Below, piece by piece: positions 1-5,898 of a stretch of 5,923 nt of DNA. Under the pieces are notes generated by a model, which was not told the origin of the DNA, made no database searches, and saw only the letters and a program-made list of their open reading frames with translations. Positions within the stretch are counted from its first letter, which is position 1. Every line of letters starts with the position of its first letter. The position numbers were made by a program, and so were the translations under genes. This DNA comes from Clostridia bacterium (GTDB lineage Bacteria > Bacillota_A > Clostridia > Oscillospirales > CAG-272), in NCBI GenBank assembly GCA_017472105.1, contig JAFUQY010000117.1, forward strand, positions 1 through 5,923. Reading direction: 5' to 3'.

Positions 1-2797
1 AGTTGGTGATAGCGGTGGTGGAATCCATCTGCTTCATCAGCTGTTCGTATTCACGGGAAGTCCAGGGAAGTTCTTCGAGTGCTTCCATGTTCGCGGTTGC
101 ATTCTTAGCAGCAGGACCAAGGATCGCAACGAGTTCGTTGGAGTAGTCTACCTGGAACTTGGTATCGGTGTACCAGTCCATGTATTCCCATGCAGCGCCG
201 ACATCCTTGGCACCTGCCATCATAACGATTGCGGATACGCCGGACATAACGGTGTTGTCAATGGTGCCGTCTTCCTTTTCAAATCCGGGAACGGGACCGA
301 ATTCCCACAGACCTGCGATTTCCGTTGCGAAGATGATGACGTTGTTGTATGCCGTGTAGTTCTGGATTGCGATCGGCATTTCACCGGTTCTGAAACGGTT
401 AGCAAAGTCGTAGGTGTAGGGGAGGGAGTACTGGGTGAACATGTTGCACATGGTCTCGAAGGATTCGAGGGAACGGTTGGCATCGAGGTTGATTCTCATA
501 CCGTCGTCCGTCCAGAGGTCTTCACCCATCTGATACATGTACATCTGATAATCGGGAGACATACCGATTTCCATGTTGTTGAACTGGAGAACCGGAATCA
601 GAGCGAGCAGGTCATCCCATGTCTTCGGAACATCGAGACCGAGGTCGGCGAGGATATCCGTACGGTAGAACATCATGTTCCAGGACTGGGTATCCGGCAG
701 ACCGTATACCTTACCGTAGAGTTCGATCGGAATGAAAGCAGCTTCCGTGAAGCGCTGTTCGATTTCGTGGAAGTTGCCGAAGATTTCGCGCATTTCTGCG
801 TTGTAAGCCTTGGTTTCTTCGTCAGCGTCTGCTGCGTCTTCGTACGCTTCGGGGTTAACTGCAAGAACTGCGGAACGGATCGCGTACTGGATGGGGTCTA
901 CGCCGGTACCCGGAAGTGCAACGTCAGGACCAACGCCTGCAAGCACGGAGGGAAGGAGAGTACCGCCGGCAACGAGCTTCATGGTTGCGTTGATGCCGGT
1001 CTTGGGAGCGAAGTCGTTATCCATGAGGTTACGGATGATCTGAGCCTGGTCACGGCCGGTGGAAACCCAAACGTCGATCTGACGGTCGAGTTCTTCATCC
1101 GCTTCGGAGCCGCCGAGGGAGTTATAGTCGGTGAAGAAGGAAGCGACGAACTGTCTCAGTTCATACCAGAGAGCCTGGAATACGTTTGCTTCCTGCTTGG
1201 GAAGTTCAACATTGGAGGGCTGGATATTGATCCAGTCGATTTCAAGGGGCTGTTCCTTTGCGGTATTTACCCAGTCACCGAGGGTACCGACATAGGACTT
1301 GAGCTGCTTGAGGTTCTTCGCGATTTCGTCTTCGTCAGTACCCATCTTCTTGAGAAGTCTGGAGATCTGTTCGAGAGTCGCGGAGTTCTGGGACTTGATG
1401 TTAGCCATACCTTCGATGTAGCCGATAACTTCATCGAGAGCCATGGACTGGATTACCATGTCTTCAACTACATGAGAAAGAACACGGCCGAAACCGTAGT
1501 CACGGTAGGAGTCGGGGGTAGCACCGGTGAGCTTGAGGATTTCAAGGTAGTCTTCGTTGACGGAGTCCATGATTTCGGCAACCTGACGTACAACGGAGCC
1601 CATTTCACCGAGGGTAGCTTCGAGAGCAAGGGTGTGAGTACCGGGTTCAAGGTAGAACGCGAAGGTGCTTGCGCCGTCGTTCAGGGGTTCAACCTGCCAG
1701 TTGGAGTTGTAGTTGAACTTGGCGTAGTTTGCTTCTTCGAAGGGTACTTCGCCGTCGATCATGATCTTACGGGAGGTGTACATACCCTGCTGTTCGTTCT
1801 GTCTGTAACGGAGAACGATCTGATAGAGACCTGCGGTCTGAACATCAAATTCGTACTCAACCCACTGACCAACGGTCTTCCACTTTTCGGAACCGATGGT
1901 GTTGAGCATGATCTTTGCGGGGTCCTGCGGCTCTGAAATCGCGGATTTACGGTCATAAATCGGATATACAGTATAGTCGGAGGTTGCGCTGGGAGTTTCC
2001 GCATTGATGTGGATCGCTTCGGAAACAGCAGCCTCGGTCTTGCCGCCTGCGTATTCAGCGAAGGTCAGTTTGTCTTCATAGGGATATACGGTGATATCCT
2101 TGATGACCATGGGTTCACGCACTGCTTCGAGGGTAATGGTGTTTTCACCCTTTTCAAAGTAGAACTCGAAGGGGTTTGCGTAGTAACCGTTGGAGTCGAT
2201 GAATACGTATTCCTTCCACTCGGGAACAACAACGGAGGTGGGACGGAGTTCGTTGCCGTTGCCGTCCTTTTCGAATCTCAGTTCGCCGTTTTCGTTTTCA
2301 GTGTACTGGTTGACCCAGGTTTTCTTCATAAGAAGATAACGTGCTTCACTGAAGGGAACGGCGCCGTTGATCTTGAGTGTACGTTCGATGGAGTTTGTTT
2401 TGTCGGATGCGGAGCAGAATGTGAGCTTTACAGCGTACATACCTGCCTTGGGAACGTCAACGGACCAGGTGACCTGACCATAGTCACTGATCTTAAGAGC
2501 CTTCCCGTTGTCACCTTCATAGTTGGAGACAACTTCAACCTGAGCGTCGGTCTGATCGGCAACATAGTCGGTCGCGTCGACGGATACGGTTGCGGTGCCT
2601 CTTCCCACGCCTTCATATTCTTCCTGATATTCGGCGTAGGAAATGGTCTTGAAGGATTCGCTGATTTCCTGAAGTGTCGTCTTCTGAGTTGTCGCGGTAT
2701 CAGTTTCTGCTGCGAGAACTGTCATGGGCAGAGCACTGGCACACATCAGAAGCGACAGTAAGAGGCTTGTCAGCTTTTTGCTTGTGGTTTTTCTCAT
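1..2797 (-). CDS. Large secreted ABC-type extracellular solute-binding protein with two N-terminal carbohydrate-binding-like modules (3' end outside window)
   Basis: The visible 932 codons run off the left edge with no stop. Residues 1-29 are a signal peptide: basic start (R2, K3, K7, K8), a leucine-rich core, and a VLA-A site at 27-30. Cys19 follows L-L-M, a poor lipobox, so lipid anchoring is doubtful. Two related beta-rich modules follow (about 70-245 and 295-400), each with GQ...DV..AG.Y...L, R...I.G.VPF.EA.Y and F.FY.E.G..T..LEA. They resemble CBM6/35-like sandwiches. A mostly helical stretch (about 400-570) leads into a family 1 solute-binding domain from about 573: AG.GPDVAL at 619-628, VYGLPDTQSWNMMFYR at 697-712, VPKTWDDLL at 723-731. 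The family delivers sugars to ABC permeases; here the likely ligand is an oligosaccharide or glycan, by inference. The start is fixed by AGGAGG eight bases upstream. No permease gene is visible; it may lie beyond the left edge. The class is secure; the ligand is unknown. Confidence 0.88.
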   Translation of the reverse strand, partial: MRKTTSKKLTSLLLSLLMCASALPMTVLAAETDTATTQKTTLQEISESFKTISYAEYQEEYEGVGRGTATVSVDATDYVADQTDAQVEVVSNYEGDNGKALKISDYGQVTWSVDVPKAGMYAVKLTFCSASDKTNSIERTLKINGAVPFSEARYLLMKKTWVNQYTENENGELRFEKDGNGNELRPTSVVVPEWKEYVFIDSNGYYANPFEFYFEKGENTITLEAVREPMVIKDITVYPYEDKLTFAEYAGGKTEAAVSEAIHINAETPSATSDYTVYPIYDRKSAISEPQDPAKIMLNTIGSEKWKTVGQWVEYEFDVQTAGLYQIVLRYRQNEQQGMYTSRKIMIDGEVPFEEANYAKFNYNSNWQVEPLNDGASTFAFYLEPGTHTLALEATLGEMGSVVRQVAEIMDSVNEDYLEILKLTGATPDSYRDYGFGRVLSHVVEDMVIQSMALDEVIGYIEGMANIKSQNSATLEQISRLLKKMGTDEDEIAKNLKQLKSYVGTLGDWVNTAKEQPLEIDWINIQPSNVELPKQEANVFQALWYELRQFVASFFTDYNSLGGSEADEELDRQIDVWVSTGRDQAQIIRNLMDNDFAPKTGINATMKLVAGGTLLPSVLAGVGPDVALPGTGVDPIQYAIRSAVLAVNPEAYEDAADADEETKAYNAEMREIFGNFHEIEQRFTEAAFIPIELYGKVYGLPDTQSWNMMFYRTDILADLGLDVPKTWDDLLALIPVLQFNNMEIGMSPDYQMYMYQMGEDLWTDDGMRINLDANRSLESFETMCNMFTQYSLPYTYDFANRFRTGEMPIAIQNYTAYNNVIIFATEIAGLWEFGPVPGFEKEDGTIDNTVMSGVSAIVMMAGAKDVGAAWEYMDWYTDTKFQVDYSNELVAILGPAAKNATANMEALEELPWTSREYEQLMKQMDSTTAITN

Positions 2798-3007
2798 AGA
2801 ACCTTCCTCCTGCAAATTTTGGAACCGTTCAGACCGCTGACCGACGGCATCCCGGTTCTTCCCCATATCGGGGCGCGCGCTCTCCGGACGCTGCGGCCTC
2901 TGCCGTTTTGCCCGAAAAGCATAGGATCCGAGGCTTTCCCGCCTTGTTTTTCAGGCGTAAAAAACCTCCTCGGAAGCGCAAAAATACACTACTCCCGATA
3001 TTTATAT
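2798..3007 (-). promoter_or_regulatory. Long structured 5' leader of the solute-binding protein mRNA
   Basis: If transcription starts about seven bases past the -10 box at 3014-3019, the mRNA has a leader of about 210 nt. It can form several stems. There is a nested one with outer arms 2968-2973 (CCGAGG) and 2928-2933 (CCTCGG) and inner arms CGCCT/AGGCG at 2953-2957 and 2940-2944. There is a CCCC-GATAT-GGGG hairpin at 2873-2861. There is a GAACCG/CGGTTC hairpin with arms 2853-2858 and 2822-2827, ending about ten bases before the ribosome binding site. No run of U follows any of these stems, so I see no classical attenuator, and I do not recognise a known riboswitch. The leader may stabilise the mRNA or control translation. 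Confidence 0.45.
2806..2811 (-). promoter_or_regulatory. Ribosome binding site of the solute-binding protein gene
   Basis: On the minus strand a perfect AGGAGG lies eight bases before the ATG at 2797. This decides the start codon, which is also the one that gives a complete signal peptide. Confidence 0.9.
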
Positions 3008-3013
3008 GCCATT

Positions 3014-3042
3014 ATAATAACATAAGTGCACAAAAATGTCAA
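3014..3042 (-). promoter_or_regulatory. Sigma-A promoter of the solute-binding protein gene
   Basis: Minus strand: a perfect -35 TTGACA (3042-3037), a 17-base spacer, and a -10 TATTAT (3019-3014, five of six consensus bases) preceded by TGT, an extended -10. A second, fully consensus TATAAT overlaps at 3016-3011, but its spacer would be 20 bases, so the first is preferred. The predicted start is near 3007. The surrounding AT-rich patch contrasts with the GC-rich leader. Confidence 0.75.
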
Positions 3043-3054
3043 GCGCAGACATTT
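3034..3054. promoter_or_regulatory. Operator-like inverted repeat on the -35 box
   Basis: AAATGTC (3034-3040) and GACATTT (3048-3054) are perfect 7-bp arms separated by AAGCGCA. The left arm overlaps the TTGACA -35 box of the solute-binding protein promoter, so a bound dimeric regulator would be expected to block RNA polymerase. This is an inference from symmetry and placement; the regulator is unknown and no repressor gene lies nearby. Confidence 0.45.
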
Positions 3055-3421
3055 CTCACTCATCCTCTCCGTCCGCGGCCTTCCGCTTCGATTTCCGGAG
3101 AAAAAATGCCATTTTCCGGCGGAGCGCTTTTTTCAGCCTTCCCGCGCGATTTTTCACACTTCCCGCGAACCGGAATGGTAAATTTCTTTTACTCTTCGTG
3201 TTGATTTTCTGCACTTTTACGGCTTGCGGTGGTTGATTTGCCGCACTTTTTGTTGTTTTATTGTGAACGGAATGTGTATATGTAATTATCATTTACCGTC
3301 ACAACCGGAAGCCCGCGACTTGCCCTGTGATTGGCACGTGAAGCGGATTGTTCAGAAATTATTCAAACTGCACAATTTTGCGACCAAATTTTCTACACAT
3401 ATGCATAATGCACAAATTTTC
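3055..3421. other. Gene-free stretch upstream of the solute-binding protein promoter
   Basis: I find no convincing gene here. Short open frames exist on both strands, but they lack ribosome binding sites and have low-complexity, basic or serine/proline-rich translations. The stretch alternates GC-rich patches with runs of A and T. It contains an 18-bp direct repeat pair (3201-3218 and 3233-3250), an A6/T6 potential stem at 3100-3134 around a short GCC/GGC pair, and two TGCACAA words followed by T runs (3369-3380 and 3409-3420). It probably serves as spacer and control DNA between two minus-strand transcription units. Confidence 0.5.
3201..3250. repeat. Pair of 18-bp direct repeats, 32 bp apart
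   Basis: TTGATTTTCTGCACTTTT at 3201-3218 and TTGATTTGCCGCACTTTT at 3233-3250 match at 16 of 18 positions. Their starts are 32 bp apart, about three helical turns, so both copies face the same side of the DNA. Placement about 160-210 bp upstream of the solute-binding protein promoter would suit an activator site, but this is only an inference. Confidence 0.5.
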
Positions 3422-3441
3422 AAAAATCCGGGATTTTCCGG
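3422..3441 (-). terminator. Candidate intrinsic terminator of the cysteine desulfurase gene
   Basis: On the minus strand, about 50 bases after the stop codon, CCGG-AAAATC-CCGG can form a short GC-rich hairpin and is followed at once by ATTTTTG. Neighbouring repeat units offer alternative longer pairings. The 4-bp stem is short for a strong terminator, but position and U run fit. Confidence 0.4.
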
Positions 3442-3477
3442 GCATTTTCCGGGATTTCCGCCCGTTTTCTCCCGTTT
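3428..3477. repeat. Degenerate tandem repeat of about 10 bp (CCGGG plus T run)
   Basis: Five successive units are visible on the plus strand: CCGGGATTTT, CCGGGCATTTT, CCGGGATTT, CCGCCCGTTTT and CTCCCGTTT. Unit length varies from 9 to 11 bp. Because CCGG is self-complementary, adjacent units can pair in several registers on either strand. The array sits directly after the cysteine desulfurase stop codon, and its distal part overlaps the terminator candidate. Confidence 0.6.
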
Positions 3478-3493
3478 CCGCAGTCAAGCCGTC

Positions 3494-4618
3494 TCAGGAG
3501 CGCATCTCCCGCAGCAGCTTCACCGATTCGGTCACAATCCGCGTGATCTCCTCAGCGTCAGCGTCCGATGTACCGTGCCCGAGGGAGATGCGCAGAGCCG
3601 ATGAGCGGTACTTCTCCGGGACATTCATTGCGGTGAGGACATGGGACGGCGTTTCATCTCCGGCATGGCACGCGGACCCGGACGAGACGGCAAGCCCCCT
3701 GAGGTCGCACATCAGCGTCAGAGCCTCACCGCCGACACCGCCGAACGAGAGATTCAGGATTCCGGGCAGGCGCTCCCCTTCCCCGTTGCGGCGCACGTCA
3801 TCGAGCTTCATGAGCTCCGCCTCAATCCGATCCCGCATTTCGCTGAGGCGTGCAGATTCCGCATCCATCGTCCGCGAGGCTTCTTCGCACGCTGCACCGA
3901 ACGCGGCAATGAGCGGGACACTTTCCGTTCCGCTGCGGAGACCGTGCTCCTGACCGCCGCCGGTGAGGATGGGATCGAGCTTCACGCCGCGGCGCACGTA
4001 CAGGAATCCGACGACTTTAGGACCGCCGAGCTTATGCGCCGACACGGACATGAGATCGCATCCGAATTCGCTGACGTCAACCGGGACATGCCCCGCGCCC
4101 TGAACGGCGTCACAATGGAAGAGCGCACCATACGCATGGGCAAGCCGTCCGATCTCCCGCGCAGGCTGGATGACGCCGGTTTCGTTATTCGCAAGCATCA
4201 CGGACACGAGGATTTTTCCGTCTGCATCGCGGAGAGCCGTCTCCAGTGCGCAGAGAGACACGACACCGCCTTCATCGACCGGGAGAACGGTGAGTCTGAC
4301 TCCGCGGCGTGCGAGATCCTCAGCGGTTCTGAGCACAGCGGGATGCTCGACAGCGGAAGTGATGATGCGTTCCGGGTGCATGCCGCGCAGAGCGAAGTTA
4401 TCGGACTCCGTTCCGCCGGAGGTGAAAACAACCTCATCGGGCTGCGCGTGAATCATATCTGCACACTGCCGTCTTGCGTGTTCCATTGCGTCGTGCGCGT
4501 CCTGTCCGCACTGATGCAGGGACGACGGATTGCCGTACAGTGACCGTGCGGTTTCGGTGAAGACATCGAGCGCGCGCTTCGTCATCGGGGATGCGGCGGC
4601 GTAATCGGCATAAATCAT
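3494..4618 (-). CDS. nifS: Cysteine desulfurase, NifS/IscS-type (class V aminotransferase fold)
   Basis: A complete 374-residue protein, normal for the family. Cysteine desulfurases use pyridoxal phosphate to take sulfur from L-cysteine, leaving alanine and an enzyme persulfide that feeds Fe-S cluster assembly or tRNA thiolation in the cytoplasm. Visible landmarks are YADYAAAS at 3-10, TSGGTE at 66-71, the cofactor-stacking His92 (VEHPA), NNETG at 144-148, HCDAVQ with Asp170 and Gln173, the PLP lysine Lys196 in SAHK, LRSGTE at 227-232, and the persulfide cysteine Cys317 in SSGSACHAG followed by PSHVL. The family SLG motif appears at 345-347. The ATG is set by AAAGGAGT eight bases upstream. 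No scaffold gene (iscU/nifU), thiI or mnmA is adjacent, so the specific acceptor is unknown. Codon use is GC-richer than in the two flanking genes. The nifS and iscS names are not separable here. Confidence 0.93.
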   Translation of the reverse strand: MIYADYAAASPMTKRALDVFTETARSLYGNPSSLHQCGQDAHDAMEHARRQCADMIHAQPDEVVFTSGGTESDNFALRGMHPERIITSAVEHPAVLRTAEDLARRGVRLTVLPVDEGGVVSLCALETALRDADGKILVSVMLANNETGVIQPAREIGRLAHAYGALFHCDAVQGAGHVPVDVSEFGCDLMSVSAHKLGGPKVVGFLYVRRGVKLDPILTGGGQEHGLRSGTESVPLIAAFGAACEEASRTMDAESARLSEMRDRIEAELMKLDDVRRNGEGERLPGILNLSFGGVGGEALTLMCDLRGLAVSSGSACHAGDETPSHVLTAMNVPEKYRSSALRISLGHGTSDADAEEITRIVTESVKLLREMRS

Positions 4619-4626
4619 GCGGCTTC

Positions 4627-4634
4627 ACTCCTTT
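4627..4634 (-). promoter_or_regulatory. Ribosome binding site of the cysteine desulfurase gene
   Basis: Minus-strand AAAGGAGT ends eight bases before the ATG at 4618, ideal spacing, and confirms the start codon. Confidence 0.85.
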
Positions 4635-4669
4635 CCTTCATTTTTATTATAATATATATGCCGCTGACT

Positions 4670-4698
4670 ATTGTACCAGAAAATGCGGCCCGGTTCAA
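4670..4698 (-). promoter_or_regulatory. Sigma-A promoter of the cysteine desulfurase gene
   Basis: Minus strand: -35 TTGAAC (4698-4693), a 17-base spacer, and -10 TACAAT (4675-4670) preceded by TGG, an extended -10 element. The predicted start near 4663 gives a short leader of about 45 nt that is AT-rich and lacks obvious structure. A TATAAT at about 4647-4652 has no -35 partner and is less likely. Confidence 0.65.
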
Positions 4699-4780
4699 GT
4701 GGAGCGCACGGTAAATTTATGCAAAAGATTCACATGGAAGCAAAAAATTGCGAAAAAAACGAACGGATTTCCCAAACCTG

Positions 4781-4810
4781 TTGACAAAATGTCGGCATTT
4801 CGATTATAAT
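4781..4810 (+). promoter_or_regulatory. Consensus sigma-A promoter of the glucokinase gene
   Basis: TTGACA (4781-4786) and TATAAT (4805-4810) are both perfect consensus, separated by 18 bases. A runs at 4742-4747 and 4753-4759 lie just upstream, as in an UP element. Transcription should start near 4817, giving a leader of about 65 nt. Strong constitutive expression is expected unless a repressor acts here; the spacer holds AAATG/CATTT arms (4787-4791 and 4796-4800). Confidence 0.85.
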
Positions 4811-4881
4811 ATACCTAACCAGCGAAGAACGCTGACGGATCGGTGCAGATTCCGTCAAATTTTAAGAAAGCAGGTAGAATC

Positions 4882-5844
4882 ATGTATTATATCGGCGTTG
4901 ACCTCGGCGGCACCAACATCGCGATTGGTATCGTAAACGAGCAGTACGAAATCGTAAAGAAGGGCAGCACTCCCACCAAGCCCGAACGCGGTGCGGATCC
5001 GATCATTGAGGATATGGCGGCACTGGCGAAGAAGCTCATCGACGAAATGGGCATCACCCTTGACGACATCGCATACGCAGGCGTTGCAACTCCCGGCACC
5101 GCGAACAGCGACACGGGCGTAGTTGAATACGCAAACAACATTCCTTTCTTACAGTATCCTCTTGCAGACAAGCTCTCCGCACTTCTGGACGGCAAGCCTG
5201 TTTACATTGAAAACGACGCAAACGCAGCGGCAAAGGCAGAAGCTATGGCAGGTGTAGCGGCAGGCGCGCCCTTCTCCGTGATGATTACCCTCGGCACAGG
5301 TCTGGGCGGCGGCATCATCGTGGACGGCAAGGTTTACTCCGGCTTCAACTATGCAGGTGCGGAACTGGGTCACGTTGTCATCGAAAAGGACGGCAGACAG
5401 TGCTCCTGCGGACGTAAGGGATGCTGGGAAGCGTATTCCTCCGCAACAGGTCTCTGCAGCATCACGAAGGACTACATCCTGAAGGCACGTGCAGAAGGCA
5501 AGACCACCGTTATGGAAGAAATGATCGGCGGCGACCTCTCCAAGATTTCCGCACGCACTGCATTCAACGCACAGAAGCAGGGTGACGAAATCGGTGCGGC
5601 TGCTGTTGACGAATACATCAGCTATCTCGCATGCGGTATCGTTAACGTAATCAACATCTTCCAGCCCAACGTTCTCTCCATCGGCGGCGGTGTCTGCAAC
5701 GAAGGCGACAACCTCATGAAGCCCCTTCTCGAAAAAGTATGGTCCGAAACCTACTCCCGCGAAGGCACTCCCCGTACCCAGATCCTCATCGCCAAGCTCG
5801 GCAACGACGCCGGCATCATCGGCGCAGCGGTTCTCGGCAAATAA
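4882..5844 (+). CDS. glcK: ROK-family glucokinase
   Basis: A complete 320-residue protein, the usual length for Gram-positive ROK glucokinases, which phosphorylate glucose with ATP to glucose 6-phosphate in the cytoplasm. The N-terminal phosphate-binding motif is DLGGTN at 7-12. The sugar-binding and catalytic segment is ENDANAAA at 110-117 with the general base Asp112. A second ATP loop is TLGTGLGGG at 136-144. The ROK zinc site is complete: His164 (ELGH), then nine residues, CSCGRKGC with Cys174, Cys176 and Cys181, then WE. A C-terminal SIGGGV and a LGNDAGIIGAA tail are also typical. I chose ATG 4882 because an AGG lies seven bases upstream and the family motif starts at once; a GTG at 4843 would add 13 residues without a ribosome binding site. 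There is no DNA-binding N-terminus, so it is not a ROK repressor. The gene has its own promoter and terminator. Other hexoses cannot be excluded as substrates. Confidence 0.94.
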   Translation: MYYIGVDLGGTNIAIGIVNEQYEIVKKGSTPTKPERGADPIIEDMAALAKKLIDEMGITLDDIAYAGVATPGTANSDTGVVEYANNIPFLQYPLADKLSALLDGKPVYIENDANAAAKAEAMAGVAAGAPFSVMITLGTGLGGGIIVDGKVYSGFNYAGAELGHVVIEKDGRQCSCGRKGCWEAYSSATGLCSITKDYILKARAEGKTTVMEEMIGGDLSKISARTAFNAQKQGDEIGAAAVDEYISYLACGIVNVINIFQPNVLSIGGGVCNEGDNLMKPLLEKVWSETYSREGTPRTQILIAKLGNDAGIIGAAVLGK

Positions 5845-5856
5845 TCCGTTACAAAC

Positions 5857-5898
5857 AAACTCCGGCGTGGTCAGCTCGATCATTGCCGGAGTTTTCTT
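5857..5898 (+). terminator. Intrinsic terminator of the glucokinase gene
   Basis: AAACTCCGGC (5857-5866) pairs with GCCGGAGTTT (5885-5894), and inside the loop GGTC and GATC can add another four pairs. TTTTCTT follows the stem. It lies 12 bases after the stop codon, so glucokinase is most likely a single-gene transcript. The A/T ends make it potentially active in both directions. Confidence 0.88.

Noticed and set aside
767..1936. A 389-codon open frame on the plus strand, with a 250-codon one at 2009-2761
   Set aside because: Both lie opposite the solute-binding protein gene. They stay open because that gene avoids codons whose complement is a stop. Their translations have no recognisable domain, and no good ribosome binding site is seen before them.
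3011..3042. TATAAT at 3011-3016 as the -10 box of the solute-binding protein promoter
   Set aside because: Although a perfect hexamer, its spacer to TTGACA is 20 bases; TATTAT at 3014-3019 has the optimal 17 and an extended TG element.
3100..3134. A6/T6 stem as a terminator
   Set aside because: The pairing is almost all A-T around a 3-bp GC stem with mismatches, too weak to call on sequence alone.
3056..3292. A basic 78-codon frame on the minus strand between the desulfurase and the solute-binding protein gene
   Set aside because: There is no ribosome binding site before its ATG, its lysine/arginine-rich translation shows no domain, and it covers the direct repeats and other control-like DNA.
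3348..3953. A 201-codon frame on the plus strand starting in the gap and running into the desulfurase
   Set aside because: Most of it is antisense to the desulfurase and the translation is low-complexity Ser/Arg/Pro. No promoter or ribosome binding site is seen.
3641..4543. A 300-codon open frame on the plus strand
   Set aside because: It is antisense to the cysteine desulfurase, whose motifs are complete and in order. It is a shadow of GC-rich coding DNA.
4843..4881. A GTG start that would extend glucokinase by 13 residues
   Set aside because: No ribosome binding site precedes the GTG, it lies close to the predicted transcript start, and the family's conserved N-terminus begins right at the ATG at 4882.
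5149..5883. A 244-codon open frame on the minus strand
   Set aside because: It is antisense to the glucokinase and would begin inside the glucokinase terminator hairpin.
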